From: RPRC01 sp034933285
GTDB taxonomy: Bacteria > Desulfobacterota > Desulfuromonadia > Geobacterales > Geobacteraceae
Assembly (NCBI GenBank): GCA_034933285.1
Contig: JAYFNT010000025.1
Location: forward strand, 73,159-137,158
Direction: 5' to 3'
DNA: 64,000 nt
Of the stretch, positions 17,486-25,263 are shown in pieces (the first letter of the stretch is position 1; every line of letters starts with the position of its first letter). The notes beneath the pieces were generated by a model, which worked only from the letters and a program-made list of their open reading frames with translations, did not search any database and had not been told where the DNA came from. The position numbers and the translations under genes were made by a program.

Positions 17486-18190
17486 TTACCACAGGGATAA
17501 CTGCTCTTCCAGGAACTGCGCCAGGCAAGCTCCGCCATCCCGTCCCATGTCCGTGAATTTGATGCCGATGCCGGGCAGGGAAGACGACTCTGCACTTTCC
17601 AGCAGGTATATGATCTCTCCCGTCAACTTTGCCGGTTCACTGCATGAGGACAAATAGAGCGAGATTTGAATCGTGTGACCGACGTATGCTCCTTCACAGC
17701 AAGCCGTCACCAGCATGCCGCCAAATCCTATTGTTTCAGTTTTGGCTGATAGGCGACGCTTCCCGACGACAAGCTCCACATCAAGTTCCACCCGGATTCG
17801 CGGGGTCAGCCTCTTTTTTTCGAAAGGCAGATTTCGCTGCAGCATATCGTGGATGTCATTTATGGTTACGGGTTTCGTCAGGTAGTCACAACATCCCGCA
17901 TCTTCTGCCCGCTGGCGCCCATCCCGGCTCCCGTCCGTTGTGACAAATACCACGGGAATGTCCGCGGTTTCGGGAAAGCCGGCTGTCTCCGCACACAAGG
18001 CAAGTCCTTCATACTCGCCAAAGTGCAATTCCGATATTACAAGATCCGGCATTTTCTCCCTGATAAGAGCCAGTCCTGTTTTAGTATCACAGGCAGCCAG
18101 TGTTTCATAACCCATCTTTGTCACTATGCGACCCAGAAATCTGATGAATGTTTCGGAAGGATCGATTATCAGTACTTTTTTCACAGGCAC
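17486..18190 (-). CDS. Response-regulator-like protein with C-terminal PilZ-like domain
   Basis: A 234-residue protein. Residues 1 to about 120 are a receiver domain (KKVLIIDPSETFIRFLGRIV, VVFVTTDGSRDGRQRAEDAGCCDYLTKPV, with the conserved T and K). At the phospho-acceptor place the text is PDLVISELHFGEYEG, so Glu stands where Asp is expected. The second half (TPRIRVELDVELVVGKRRLSAKT..GFGGMLV) resembles a PilZ domain, but the usual D/NxSxxG motif is imperfect. The start is a GTG at 18190 behind AAAGGATT. It probably links a constitutive or non-phosphorylated receiver to c-di-GMP or protein binding; output unknown. Confidence 0.72.
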   Translation of the reverse strand: MPVKKVLIIDPSETFIRFLGRIVTKMGYETLAACDTKTGLALIREKMPDLVISELHFGEYEGLALCAETAGFPETADIPVVFVTTDGSRDGRQRAEDAGCCDYLTKPVTINDIHDMLQRNLPFEKKRLTPRIRVELDVELVVGKRRLSAKTETIGFGGMLVTACCEGAYVGHTIQISLYLSSCSEPAKLTGEIIYLLESAESSSLPGIGIKFTDMGRDGGACLAQFLEEQLSLW

Positions 18191-18291
18191 ATTAATCCTT
18201 TCGCGCAGTTGAGCGCATCCAGCGGCAACGGCTACATTTTTGCGTCCTGCCGATAATTCCAGTCGTTACACTCAAGGAATTCCTTGAAAGG

Positions 18292-18696
18292 TCATTGCCA
18301 CTCCTCTAATACTTTAATCAGGTCATTGATCCGGTAAGGCTTTGCAAGTATGGAATGGAAACCATAACTCCGATAGTGGGCGAAAACAGGTTCATCATAG
18401 TATCCACTGGAAACAACGGCCCTGATTTCAGGGTCAATGAGCAGAAGCTCGCTCATTGCCTCCTTGCCGCCAATGCCGTCCGGAACATCAAGATCCAGTA
18501 TTACCAACGAGAACGGCCTGCCCTCGTTTCTGCTTTTGCGGTAGAGAGCAACAGCTTCAGCCCCTTCATGGGCGCAGACCACGTCCCAGCCCAATGCCTG
18601 CAGCATTTCTCGCAAGACTTCCCTGACACATTCCTGATCGTCCATCACAAGCACCCGACCAGAGCAAACCTGGTTTTGCACCAATTGGTGGTCCAT
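18292..18696 (-). CDS. Stand-alone response regulator receiver
   Basis: A 134-residue single receiver domain: acidic pair in VLVMDDQECVREVL, phospho-acceptor Asp in LVILDLDVPDGIGGKEAM, SSGYYD with the conserved Ser, and LAKPYRINDL with the conserved Lys. The text most resembles receivers at the C-terminus of hybrid histidine kinases (..GIGGKEAMSELLLIDPEIRAVVSSGY). It may therefore be a free phospho-relay receiver or the surviving end of a hybrid kinase; no kinase is seen upstream. I chose the ATG at 18696 (MDHQLVQ); an upstream ATG at 18777 gives a longer form. Confidence 0.75.
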   Translation of the reverse strand: MDHQLVQNQVCSGRVLVMDDQECVREVLREMLQALGWDVVCAHEGAEAVALYRKSRNEGRPFSLVILDLDVPDGIGGKEAMSELLLIDPEIRAVVSSGYYDEPVFAHYRSYGFHSILAKPYRINDLIKVLEEWQ

Positions 18697-19010
18697 GCCG
18701 ATTCCTTCCGCATAAATTTGCCTGTCCAACAGCCATTGCCAAGCCGGAAGCCACCATCGGACACGAGTATATTCCATTTGGGAGGCGAGGAATTCATTGG
18801 AACCTATCCTGATGGAACCACCGAACGATACCCCTCAACGTTGCAACAGGGTAGTACAGCAACACAGCTGTTTTCAATTGCTTAATGAGTAATATGCCTG
18901 GGAATTCCCTTATCCGGGTAAAAAAGGGAAGAGACTGTGGGTGATGCGGCTATAACGGTTACAACCTCAACTTGCGGCATACAGGAGACTCAACAATGAA
19001 ACATGTCCGG

Positions 19011-19661
19011 CTAAACCAGTGACGTAAGCCCTTCACGAAGTGCATATTTTGTAAGTTCGGCAATGCTGAACAGATTGAGCTTTTTCATTATATTCAGGCG
19101 CTGCACCTCCACGGTTTTGACGCTTACCCCCAAGGTGAAAGCTATTTCCTTTGTGTTTCTTCCATCGGCTATGTGTTGCAGCACTTCCTGTTCACGTGAG
19201 GAAAGGACCGACCCCAAGTCCCTCCTGTCGGCAGAGGAATTCCGTGTATAGTCGCGGATCATGAGTTCGGTGATTTTGGCACAGAGGAACGGTTCACCAT
19301 TCATGAGAGCCCGAATCGCATGCAACAGCTCGTCGCTTGCGCAATCCTTCAGCAGATACCCTCTGGCCCCGGCCCTGAGGCAATCGGCCACGCATCTGCC
19401 ATCCATAAGCATCGACAGGATCAGAATCTTCGACTCCGGGACAGATTTGACAATGCACCGGGTAGCCTCGATACCGCCCATTTCCGCCATGTTCAGATCC
19501 ATGAGGACTATATCGGGACGATGTTGCACGGCTTTGGCGAGCGCATCTTTGCCGTTCGATGCCTCGTCCACCACTTCGATGTCCGCTGACATGTCGAGAA
19601 TCGCCTTCAATCCTTCACGCAGGATCCTGTGATCGTCCGCCAACAGCACTTTTATGGCCAT
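19011..19661 (-). CDS. NarL/FixJ-family response regulator (LuxR HTH)
   Basis: A 216-residue DNA-binding response regulator. Receiver: KVLLADDHRILREGLKAIL, phospho-acceptor in DIVLMDLNMAEMGGIEAT, LSML with conserved Ser and GYLLKDC with conserved Lys. C-terminal LuxR-type HTH: LSSREQEVLQHIADGRNTKEIAFTLGVSVKTVEVQRLNIMKKL. GAGGAGTTACGT precedes the ATG at 19661. No cognate histidine kinase is adjacent, so partner and regulon are unknown. Confidence 0.9.
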   Translation of the reverse strand: MAIKVLLADDHRILREGLKAILDMSADIEVVDEASNGKDALAKAVQHRPDIVLMDLNMAEMGGIEATRCIVKSVPESKILILSMLMDGRCVADCLRAGARGYLLKDCASDELLHAIRALMNGEPFLCAKITELMIRDYTRNSSADRRDLGSVLSSREQEVLQHIADGRNTKEIAFTLGVSVKTVEVQRLNIMKKLNLFSIAELTKYALREGLTSLV

Positions 19662-20348
19662 ACGTAACTCCTCGGGCAGCAACAACCGGCAGCCAATTAC
19701 ACGATCCGGTCAGTATGTGCCGGTATTTAATTGTACCAGTGAGCAACCCCATTTGTCACCATTTGCGAAACGAATCAGGCAATAAGAGCAATATGTGCGT
19801 TTTCCCTTATTCGATTAATAAGGAAATGCGACACTGGTGATGCTGACCGGTTGCCATTCGATGCTTCCTCGTCAAAGGAAAACACGCCATGCCAAAGGCA
19901 AAAGTGTCCCTATTTCCTGTTTTCCCCAACGCAAGAACAGGATTTCAGCCCGTCCTTGTTTCATTTTCTTTCGGTCCTATCCCCTAAGTTTACAAATGCG
20001 ACCAGCGACAAAAACCGCGACATGCCCCCCACGCCGCCAACAGCCTCACCAGGAAAGCAGATCCCGTCAATCTCCTGATACATACAAACCGTGGCGTCAA
20101 AAAGTCCGGTCCAGGTCAGCAAAACAGAGGACAAGCGCAGCCCGACAGAACAGAATATTCAGCCAACGCAGTCATCCGCCGCACCGTTACCGGTGGCTTC
20201 CAATGGCACTGGAAACGCGAATGCGCAGCAAAGGCAACAGACCATCAGGACCGATAAAGAGCAGGAGTTGGACAGGATCAGGAAATACCTGGCAAGAGTC
20301 AATAACCTTCATAACCTACCGACGTCCCATCGTTTCAGAAAAAGAGAC
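19662..20348. other. Intergenic region, possible decayed coding DNA
   Basis: About 690 bp between divergently placed features. A plus-strand frame beginning near 20091 (SKTEDKRSPTEQNIQPTQSS.., then KEQELDRIRKYLARVNNLHNL) has a plausible hydrophilic composition but lacks a good ribosome site and runs into the opposite-strand gene at 20349. I leave it uncalled; it may be a remnant. Confidence 0.35.
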
Positions 20349-20672
20349 TCAGATAATACGGCAAAGCCTGGCAATATCCTCGGCTGTTCTTTCGAACAAG
20401 CGGGATGCGTGCAAAAAAAATCCTTCAAGCCTCTTCAGGTCTTCATACATTTCTTCGCGACCCGCAGAAATCGCCTTCTCTTCAATTTCGGCCTGATATC
20501 TGTTTACGAGCTCTGCAATTTCAGTTAATCGTACCAAATCAACTAAAAAGTTATCGGATGCAGATGCAGTTCCAGAGGAACTGGCAGATGCCGGTTTGTC
20601 TTCGAGTATTTTCCTTAGGGCGGGGAAATCTTCCCATTCTCGCTCCCGGTATGCTTCTGTTGTCAAGCTCAT
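20349..20672 (-). CDS. Hypothetical small helical protein
   Basis: A 107-residue protein of unknown function. The N-terminus is MSLTTEAYREREWEDFPALRKILEDK, then a Ser/Ala-rich linker, then helices (FLVDLVRLTEIAELVNRYQAEIEEKAISAGREEMYEDLKRLEGFFLHASRLFERTAEDIARL is split over about 62 residues). No signal or membrane segment. AAGGAGGTG sits just upstream of the ATG at 20672, ruling out the much longer upstream extension. It stands alone. Confidence 0.55.
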   Translation of the reverse strand: MSLTTEAYREREWEDFPALRKILEDKPASASSSGTASASDNFLVDLVRLTEIAELVNRYQAEIEEKAISAGREEMYEDLKRLEGFFLHASRLFERTAEDIARLCRII

Positions 20673-21222
20673 CTGACACCTCCTTGTCAGCATTATCTTC
20701 TTGCAGCCGGCAAATGCTGGAAACCCATTTCGAAAAATGTTCCATCTTAAATTATATGCGTAAAAATCATTTAAAAAATACGAAATTATTCCCTGAAAAA
20801 TAAAAGGAGAAGGCAAAATAGTTCCTTAGCAAAGTTGCATTCAAGACACATAATGCGAAGTATCTTCAGCTTATTGCCCCTGTGTTTCAATTATACAAAA
20901 AATGCTTTGTATTAGGAGAATACTATTTTCCCAAGGGACTGAAACGAGGCCTTGCAGGAGTCGGGTGGCCGGTTGAGGGAATTCGATTTGAAAGGGGATG
21001 GAAGCTATATCCCGCAATTTGTTTCATGTCAGGGTCTGACCCTTCGGCTTTCGATGAAATCACCAGATGCAAAGCCTGACCCCATTGGTTTCACTCCACA
21101 ACATGTCTTCGAATAAGTTATAATATAGTCCGTATAGGTCATATAATATTTTGGTCTGATGTCACAAGAGAAATGCTGCGGAAATCATGTGCGGCTCATT
21201 TGCCGATTGTGGGGTGACAACA
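20673..21222. other. AT-rich intergenic region with REP-like sequences
   Basis: About 550 bp. The left part (20750-20890) is AT-rich and should contain the promoter for the leftward 20349 gene. The right part holds AGGGTCTGACCCT (about 21032-21044), a near-palindrome, and the first copy of the 21-bp inverted repeat at 21063-21083. No credible gene was found. Confidence 0.4.
21063..21083. repeat. Left copy of 21-bp inverted repeat
   Basis: Reads CCAGATGCAAAGCCTGACCC plus one C and is the exact reverse complement of 21744-21764. It lies 140 bp upstream of the lipoprotein gene. The GGGGTCAGGCTTTGCAT core resembles ends recognised by IS200-like/REP-associated transposases. Confidence 0.75.
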
Positions 21223-21744
21223 ATGAGAATCCTGATAATTTCCCTCGTTTTGCTCATATCCGGCTGCGCGGTGTACAAACCTGTTCCCATGGAGACTGCT
21301 AGCATCGGAAAAGACATCGATCTCCCTGGAATGACAAGGGGAGAAATCTACGAAAAGTCCAGGGAATGGATTGTGCGGCACGTGTATTCGAAGGATCATA
21401 TCATTGAAGTTTCCGACAAGAATGCAGGCCTTATCGTGGCAAATGGCTTTATCAAGTATCCGGCGACAGGGAAGCTGGAAGAAATAGACAAGATCCAATA
21501 TACGATTTCATTCACCATGCAGGCAAATATCAGGGATCAGGGGGTGACATTCCTTTTCAGGGACCTTCTGATCGATATCCCGAAATATTACTACCATGTA
21601 CCGCGTTTATATCAGATGCAGGAGTATTATGGCGGGTACTCGGTACCTGTTACCGAACAGGGCGATTACGAAGCGGCGCGGAGAGGGCTGCTGGAGCTTG
21701 TCGACAGACTGGGGGAATACCTGAAACGAAATCCCGGCATCTAG
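21223..21744 (+). CDS. DUF4468-like lipoprotein
   Basis: A 173-residue lipoprotein: MRILIISLVLLISGC is a signal with lipobox ISGC. The body (GEIYEKSREWIVRHVYSKDHIIEVSDK..GLIVANGFIKYP..IQYTISFTMQANIRDQGVTFLFRDL) fits the DUF4468 TBP-like fold, a family of envelope proteins of unknown function. GGGGTGAC precedes the ATG at 21223; an upstream ATG at 21187 has none. The gene is bracketed by a perfect 21-bp inverted repeat whose right copy begins on the last base of the stop codon, so gene and repeats may have moved as a unit. Confidence 0.7.
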   Translation: MRILIISLVLLISGCAVYKPVPMETASIGKDIDLPGMTRGEIYEKSREWIVRHVYSKDHIIEVSDKNAGLIVANGFIKYPATGKLEEIDKIQYTISFTMQANIRDQGVTFLFRDLLIDIPKYYYHVPRLYQMQEYYGGYSVPVTEQGDYEAARRGLLELVDRLGEYLKRNPGI

Positions 21745-21764
21745 GGGTCAGGCTTTGCATCTGG
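21744..21764. repeat. Right copy of 21-bp inverted repeat
   Basis: Reads GGGGTCAGGCTTTGCATCTG plus one G, exact reverse complement of 21063-21083. Weaker similarity continues about 10 bp further (GGATTTCC versus TGATTTCA). Confidence 0.75.
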
Positions 21765-21827
21765 GGATTTCCGCCGGTAAACGGTCCAGCTTGTACCCAT
21801 GCAATCAGACAAATCCGGAAGGCACCG

Positions 21828-22856
21828 TCACCCCTCTTTTTCCTTCAGGTGTTCTTCGTAGAGTGCGTAATTGGCTTTCAGAATTTCAGGGATCTTCAAT
21901 TCGTATGGGCAACGCTCGATGCAGTCTCCGCACTCTATGCAGAGCGGCACGCTTTCCATAACCTTCCGGCAGAATTCCACCGCAACGGGCGGGGACATGC
22001 GGCGGGCGACAATGGGATAGCCCATTGCGGGCGTTATCATTACTCCATGCGGACATGGCTGGCAATACTCGCAGCGACGGCAGAATATTTTGCCCAGCTC
22101 GTTGCGGTAGTTTTCCATCGCCTCCAGATCCTGCTTGCTGATCACGTTGGGTTGCGCATAGAAGGAGAGGACCTGGTCCACCTGTTCGCACGATTCAAAG
22201 CCCGGAATCGGTATCATGTAAGGATAATTACGCAGATACTTGAAGGCAATCCCGGCATCGTCGATCACTCCGCCGCCGAAAGGTTTCATGCAGATGAAGC
22301 CCATCCCCGTTTCCCGTGCCGCACCAAGCAGTTCGTCCTTTGCCCCCTCCTCGATGAGGTTGAAAGGGAACTGGATCGTCTCGAAAAGGCCGCTCTTCAC
22401 CATTTTGAGCGCCATGGGCAGACTGTGGGACGTCACGCCGACATGCCTGACCTTGCCGGCCTCTTTGGCCTTCATGACCGCCTCGAGCGCCCCTCCCGGC
22501 CCAGTCACCTTTTGCCAGTCCTCCTCCTGGGCGACCTGGTGCAGTTGGTAGAGATCAAGATAGTCGGTCTTCATTATCCGCAGGCTGTTTTCCAGCTGTT
22601 CCATTGCGCCTGCCCCATCGCGCTTCAGGGTTTTGGAGGCCAGCACCACCCGGTCGCGCATGCCCTCGAACGCCTTCCCGATCTTCTCTTCGCTGTCGCG
22701 ATAGGCGTTGGCCGTGTCGAAAAAGGTGATTCCCCGTTCCAATGCATAACGGAGCACGGTTACCGAATCTTCCTTGACCAGCCGGATGATGGGTATGCAG
22801 CCGAAGCCGAACTCCGAAACGGTCAGGCCGGTCTTTCCCAGTTTCACATATTTCAT
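21828..22856 (-). CDS. Aldo/keto reductase with C-terminal 4Fe-4S motifs
   Basis: A 342-residue oxidoreductase. N-terminal AKR barrel: KLGKTGLTVSEFGFGCIP, the catalytic Asp/Tyr region FFDTANAYRDSEEKIG, LASKTLKR with the Lys and DYLDLYQLHQ. The C-terminus has Cys clusters CRRCEYCQPCP and CIECGDCIERCP, typical of the ferredoxin-like AKR subgroup in anaerobes. Substrate unknown. ATG at 22856. It is a single gene, with about 180 bp separating it from ychF upstream. Confidence 0.9.
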   Translation of the reverse strand: MKYVKLGKTGLTVSEFGFGCIPIIRLVKEDSVTVLRYALERGITFFDTANAYRDSEEKIGKAFEGMRDRVVLASKTLKRDGAGAMEQLENSLRIMKTDYLDLYQLHQVAQEEDWQKVTGPGGALEAVMKAKEAGKVRHVGVTSHSLPMALKMVKSGLFETIQFPFNLIEEGAKDELLGAARETGMGFICMKPFGGGVIDDAGIAFKYLRNYPYMIPIPGFESCEQVDQVLSFYAQPNVISKQDLEAMENYRNELGKIFCRRCEYCQPCPHGVMITPAMGYPIVARRMSPPVAVEFCRKVMESVPLCIECGDCIERCPYELKIPEILKANYALYEEHLKEKEG

Positions 22857-22958
22857 GGTGTTATTCCTCGCATTTCCGCCGCAGACGTTCCAGCCCCTTG
22901 CTGCCTCTCCGAAGCATGTTCCTTTATCCCGTCAAAATGACATCACCTAAGAATACAC

Positions 22959-22999
22959 AAAAAAAGGAAGTTGCGACAGCATGGCAACTTCCTTTTTTT
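22959..22999. terminator. Bidirectional intrinsic terminator after ychF
   Basis: A 16-bp stem (22959-22974 with 22984-22999) of core GGAAGTTGC/GCAACTTCC flanked by seven A and seven T. On the minus strand it follows ychF and should end that transcript. Confidence 0.9.
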
Positions 23000-23032
23000 C
23001 ATAGGGCGGCAGAAATCCGCATGAAAACAACC

Positions 23033-24127
23033 TTATACGTTGAAGCGAAAGTGCATCACATCCCCGTCCCGCGCCACGTATTCCTTTCCTTCCAGCCGCA
23101 TGAGCCCCTTTTCCTTGGCGCCCGACTCACCCCCGGCAATTACATAGTCGTCATAGGCAATGACCTCGGCGCGGATGAACCCCTTCTCGAAATCGGTATG
23201 GATCACGGCAGCCGCCTGGGGCGCCCTGGTTCCGGCCGGGATGGTCCAGGCGCGGACCTCCTTCTTGCCCGCGGTGAAGTAGGTGATGAGGCCCAGCATC
23301 TCGTAACCGCTCCTGATGAGCCGGTCCAGGCCGGACTCGGCAAGCCCCATGCCGGAAAGGAAGCCTGCCTTCTCCTCCTCGTCCAGCTCTGAGATCTCCG
23401 CCTCGATACGGCCGCAGATCACCACCAGTCCGGCGCCTTCCCGTTCGGCCAGCTCCCGCACCCGGGCAACAGCGGGGTGCTTTCCCTCCAGATCGTCCTC
23501 CGACACGTTGGCAACATAGAGCACCGGTTTGTCGGTCAGCAGGTGGCATTCCCCGAGAATCCGCTGTTCATCCTCATTCAGGGCAACACCGCGTGCGCCG
23601 CCCCCCTGCTCCAGCGCCTGCTTCACCCGCAGCATGAAATCCACCTCGTCCTTCAGCTTGCGGTCGCCGTTCTTGGCCAGCTTTTCCACCCGCGAAAGCC
23701 GCTTTTCCACCGTGTCCAGGTCGGCCAGGGCCAGTTCGGTCTGGATGATCTCGATGTCCCCCGCCGGGTCGATGGCGCCGTTGACATGGACGATGTTCTC
23801 GTCCTCGAAGCAGCGCACCACGTGGATGATGGCATCGACGCCGCGGATGTGGCCCAGGAACTGGTTCCCCAGCCCCTCGCCCTTGCTGGCCCCCTTGACC
23901 AGGCCGGCGATGTCCAGGATCTCGATGGTGGTGGGCAGGATCCTCTCGGGATTGACGAATTGGGCGATCCGCTGCATGCGGGGATCGGGAACCTGCACGA
24001 TGCCCACGTTGGGATCGATGGTGCAAAAAGGATAATTGGCCGACTCGGCGCCCGCCGAGGTCAGTGCATTGAATATGGTGGACTTTCCCACGTTGGGGAG
24101 ACCGACGATGCCGCAGTTGAAACCCAT
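23033..24127 (-). CDS. ychF: YchF, Obg-family ATPase
   Basis: A 364-residue universally conserved P-loop protein that binds ribosomes and hydrolyses ATP in preference to GTP. G1 is GLPNVGKSTIFNALT, G3 region DIAGLVKGASKGEGLGN, the altered G4 YVANVSEDD (NxxE-type, explaining ATP use), and the TGS domain at the C-terminus (ITYFTAGKKEVRAWTIPAGTRAPQAA). I start at the ATG at 24127 (MGFNCGIVG), behind GGAAGG; the upstream extension is not part of the family. Confidence 0.95.
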   Translation of the reverse strand: MGFNCGIVGLPNVGKSTIFNALTSAGAESANYPFCTIDPNVGIVQVPDPRMQRIAQFVNPERILPTTIEILDIAGLVKGASKGEGLGNQFLGHIRGVDAIIHVVRCFEDENIVHVNGAIDPAGDIEIIQTELALADLDTVEKRLSRVEKLAKNGDRKLKDEVDFMLRVKQALEQGGGARGVALNEDEQRILGECHLLTDKPVLYVANVSEDDLEGKHPAVARVRELAEREGAGLVVICGRIEAEISELDEEEKAGFLSGMGLAESGLDRLIRSGYEMLGLITYFTAGKKEVRAWTIPAGTRAPQAAAVIHTDFEKGFIRAEVIAYDDYVIAGGESGAKEKGLMRLEGKEYVARDGDVMHFRFNV

Positions 24128-24143
24128 CTGGTACCTTCCTTCG

Positions 24144-24171
24144 AAAAAAATAACGGCGAGTCGCCTCGCCG
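24144..24171 (-). terminator. Intrinsic terminator of the injection-system operon
   Basis: Reading leftward, CGGCGAG pairs with CTCGCCG across a 4-nt loop (24154-24171), followed by a T-run (seven A on the plus strand, 24144-24150). It lies about 70 bp beyond the last gene of the 22-kb operon and just ahead of ychF. Confidence 0.8.
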
Positions 24172-24237
24172 CGTGAGAAAAGAGTGGCATCTTACCACAA
24201 TGAAAAATTTTTTCAACAGTACCATTCCGTGGCAGCC

Positions 24238-25230
24238 TTACCTGTCTTCTCCCACGCCGAAAACATTTTCAGGATCGATAGCGACGATGAGATTCTCAAA
24301 CTTCGTTCCATCCTGCCCGTAGTACTCATAAGCATTATAACCACCGGGGCTCGGCCGATACGTAACGGGTGTCCGGGCACCGTCCGGATACAACAGGATG
24401 GTCCCGTCCTCGTGCTCAACGGCTCGACCGTTTTGCCCCATGATTACAGCCCCTTCTCGCGACTGGACCACTGGCCCGTAAGCAGCGGCCGGGTCGGCGG
24501 ACGGATCGATATGTGGAGGATTCTCGCGTATCTCTTCAGTGGCTTGCGGCGGCTGCCCTTCTCGGGGGCCCCGCTCCGATGACGCCGAAGGTTCTGTCCG
24601 CGGCTCAGACCTTCGGGATGGCAGGATCCGGTGCAACGAGTTTCCAGAAGGATGAACCCAGTGTTCAATGCCCATGGAAGTTACTACCCATCGATAACCG
24701 TGCCGCCGCAGTTCTTCCGGCGATTCTCTCAAGATATTCGTCCAATGGCTGACCGGTTCAGGACGGCGAAGGCTTTGAGCATAACCAAGGAATTGGCTGG
24801 CAAAATCACTGCCATAGTTTCCGGACATATAGACCACCACCACTGTCTGTTCACCAGGCATGAGACGCCTCCAGGCATCAAGCGCCTCGTCCGGCCATGC
24901 AGCGAGTCGACGGAGGTAGTTGTCGCGCTCGATTTGCCGTCGTGTCGGCTCTTCCTCTCTCCTTATGATGGAAGCCGGCCCTCCTGATTCCTGTACTACA
25001 TGGGTTAACTGTCCAAACATGCGCATGACCTGATCCGCTACCCTATCCGCTTCCTGCTCACATGGATCATCAGGTTGACTGATTTCAAGCCTGGGCTGGA
25101 TTGCGGAACTGCGCAGGATACGGCTGATCCGGGTTTGCTGCTGGAAGTGGACGCACGGCATGGGCATGCTGCGATACCCAACGACGGGCTGAGAGGCATT
25201 TCTCTTTTTGACAAAGGCAAATTCCCTCAT
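24238..25230 (-). CDS. CIS-associated protein with DUF4157-type leader but no HExxH (cargo candidate)
   Basis: About 330 residues. Residues 37-73 (RISRILRSSAIQPRLEI.., EQEADRVADQVMRM) nearly copy the leader of the next protein upstream. Immediately after it, FGQLTHVVQESGGP matches the end of the DUF4157 metalloprotease motif, but HE is replaced by GQ, so about 135 residues including the HExxH core are missing. The rest (ALDAWRRLMPGEQTVVVVYM, YGSDFASQFLGYAQ, then a Pro/Glu linker and a Gly/Tyr-rich end) is not a fold I recognise. It is the last gene of the operon, a usual place for CIS cargo. Two close ATGs exist; 25230 has better spacing to GGTGG. Confidence 0.65.
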   Translation of the reverse strand: MREFAFVKKRNASQPVVGYRSMPMPCVHFQQQTRISRILRSSAIQPRLEISQPDDPCEQEADRVADQVMRMFGQLTHVVQESGGPASIIRREEEPTRRQIERDNYLRRLAAWPDEALDAWRRLMPGEQTVVVVYMSGNYGSDFASQFLGYAQSLRRPEPVSHWTNILRESPEELRRHGYRWVVTSMGIEHWVHPSGNSLHRILPSRRSEPRTEPSASSERGPREGQPPQATEEIRENPPHIDPSADPAAAYGPVVQSREGAVIMGQNGRAVEHEDGTILLYPDGARTPVTYRPSPGGYNAYEYYGQDGTKFENLIVAIDPENVFGVGEDR

Positions 25231-25263
25231 GGACATCCACCATTTTCTTCGCCAATCCTCAAC

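Noticed and set aside
20091..20528. Possible 145-codon gene
   Set aside because: No ribosome site, and its 3' half overlaps a better-supported opposite-strand gene at 20349-20672.
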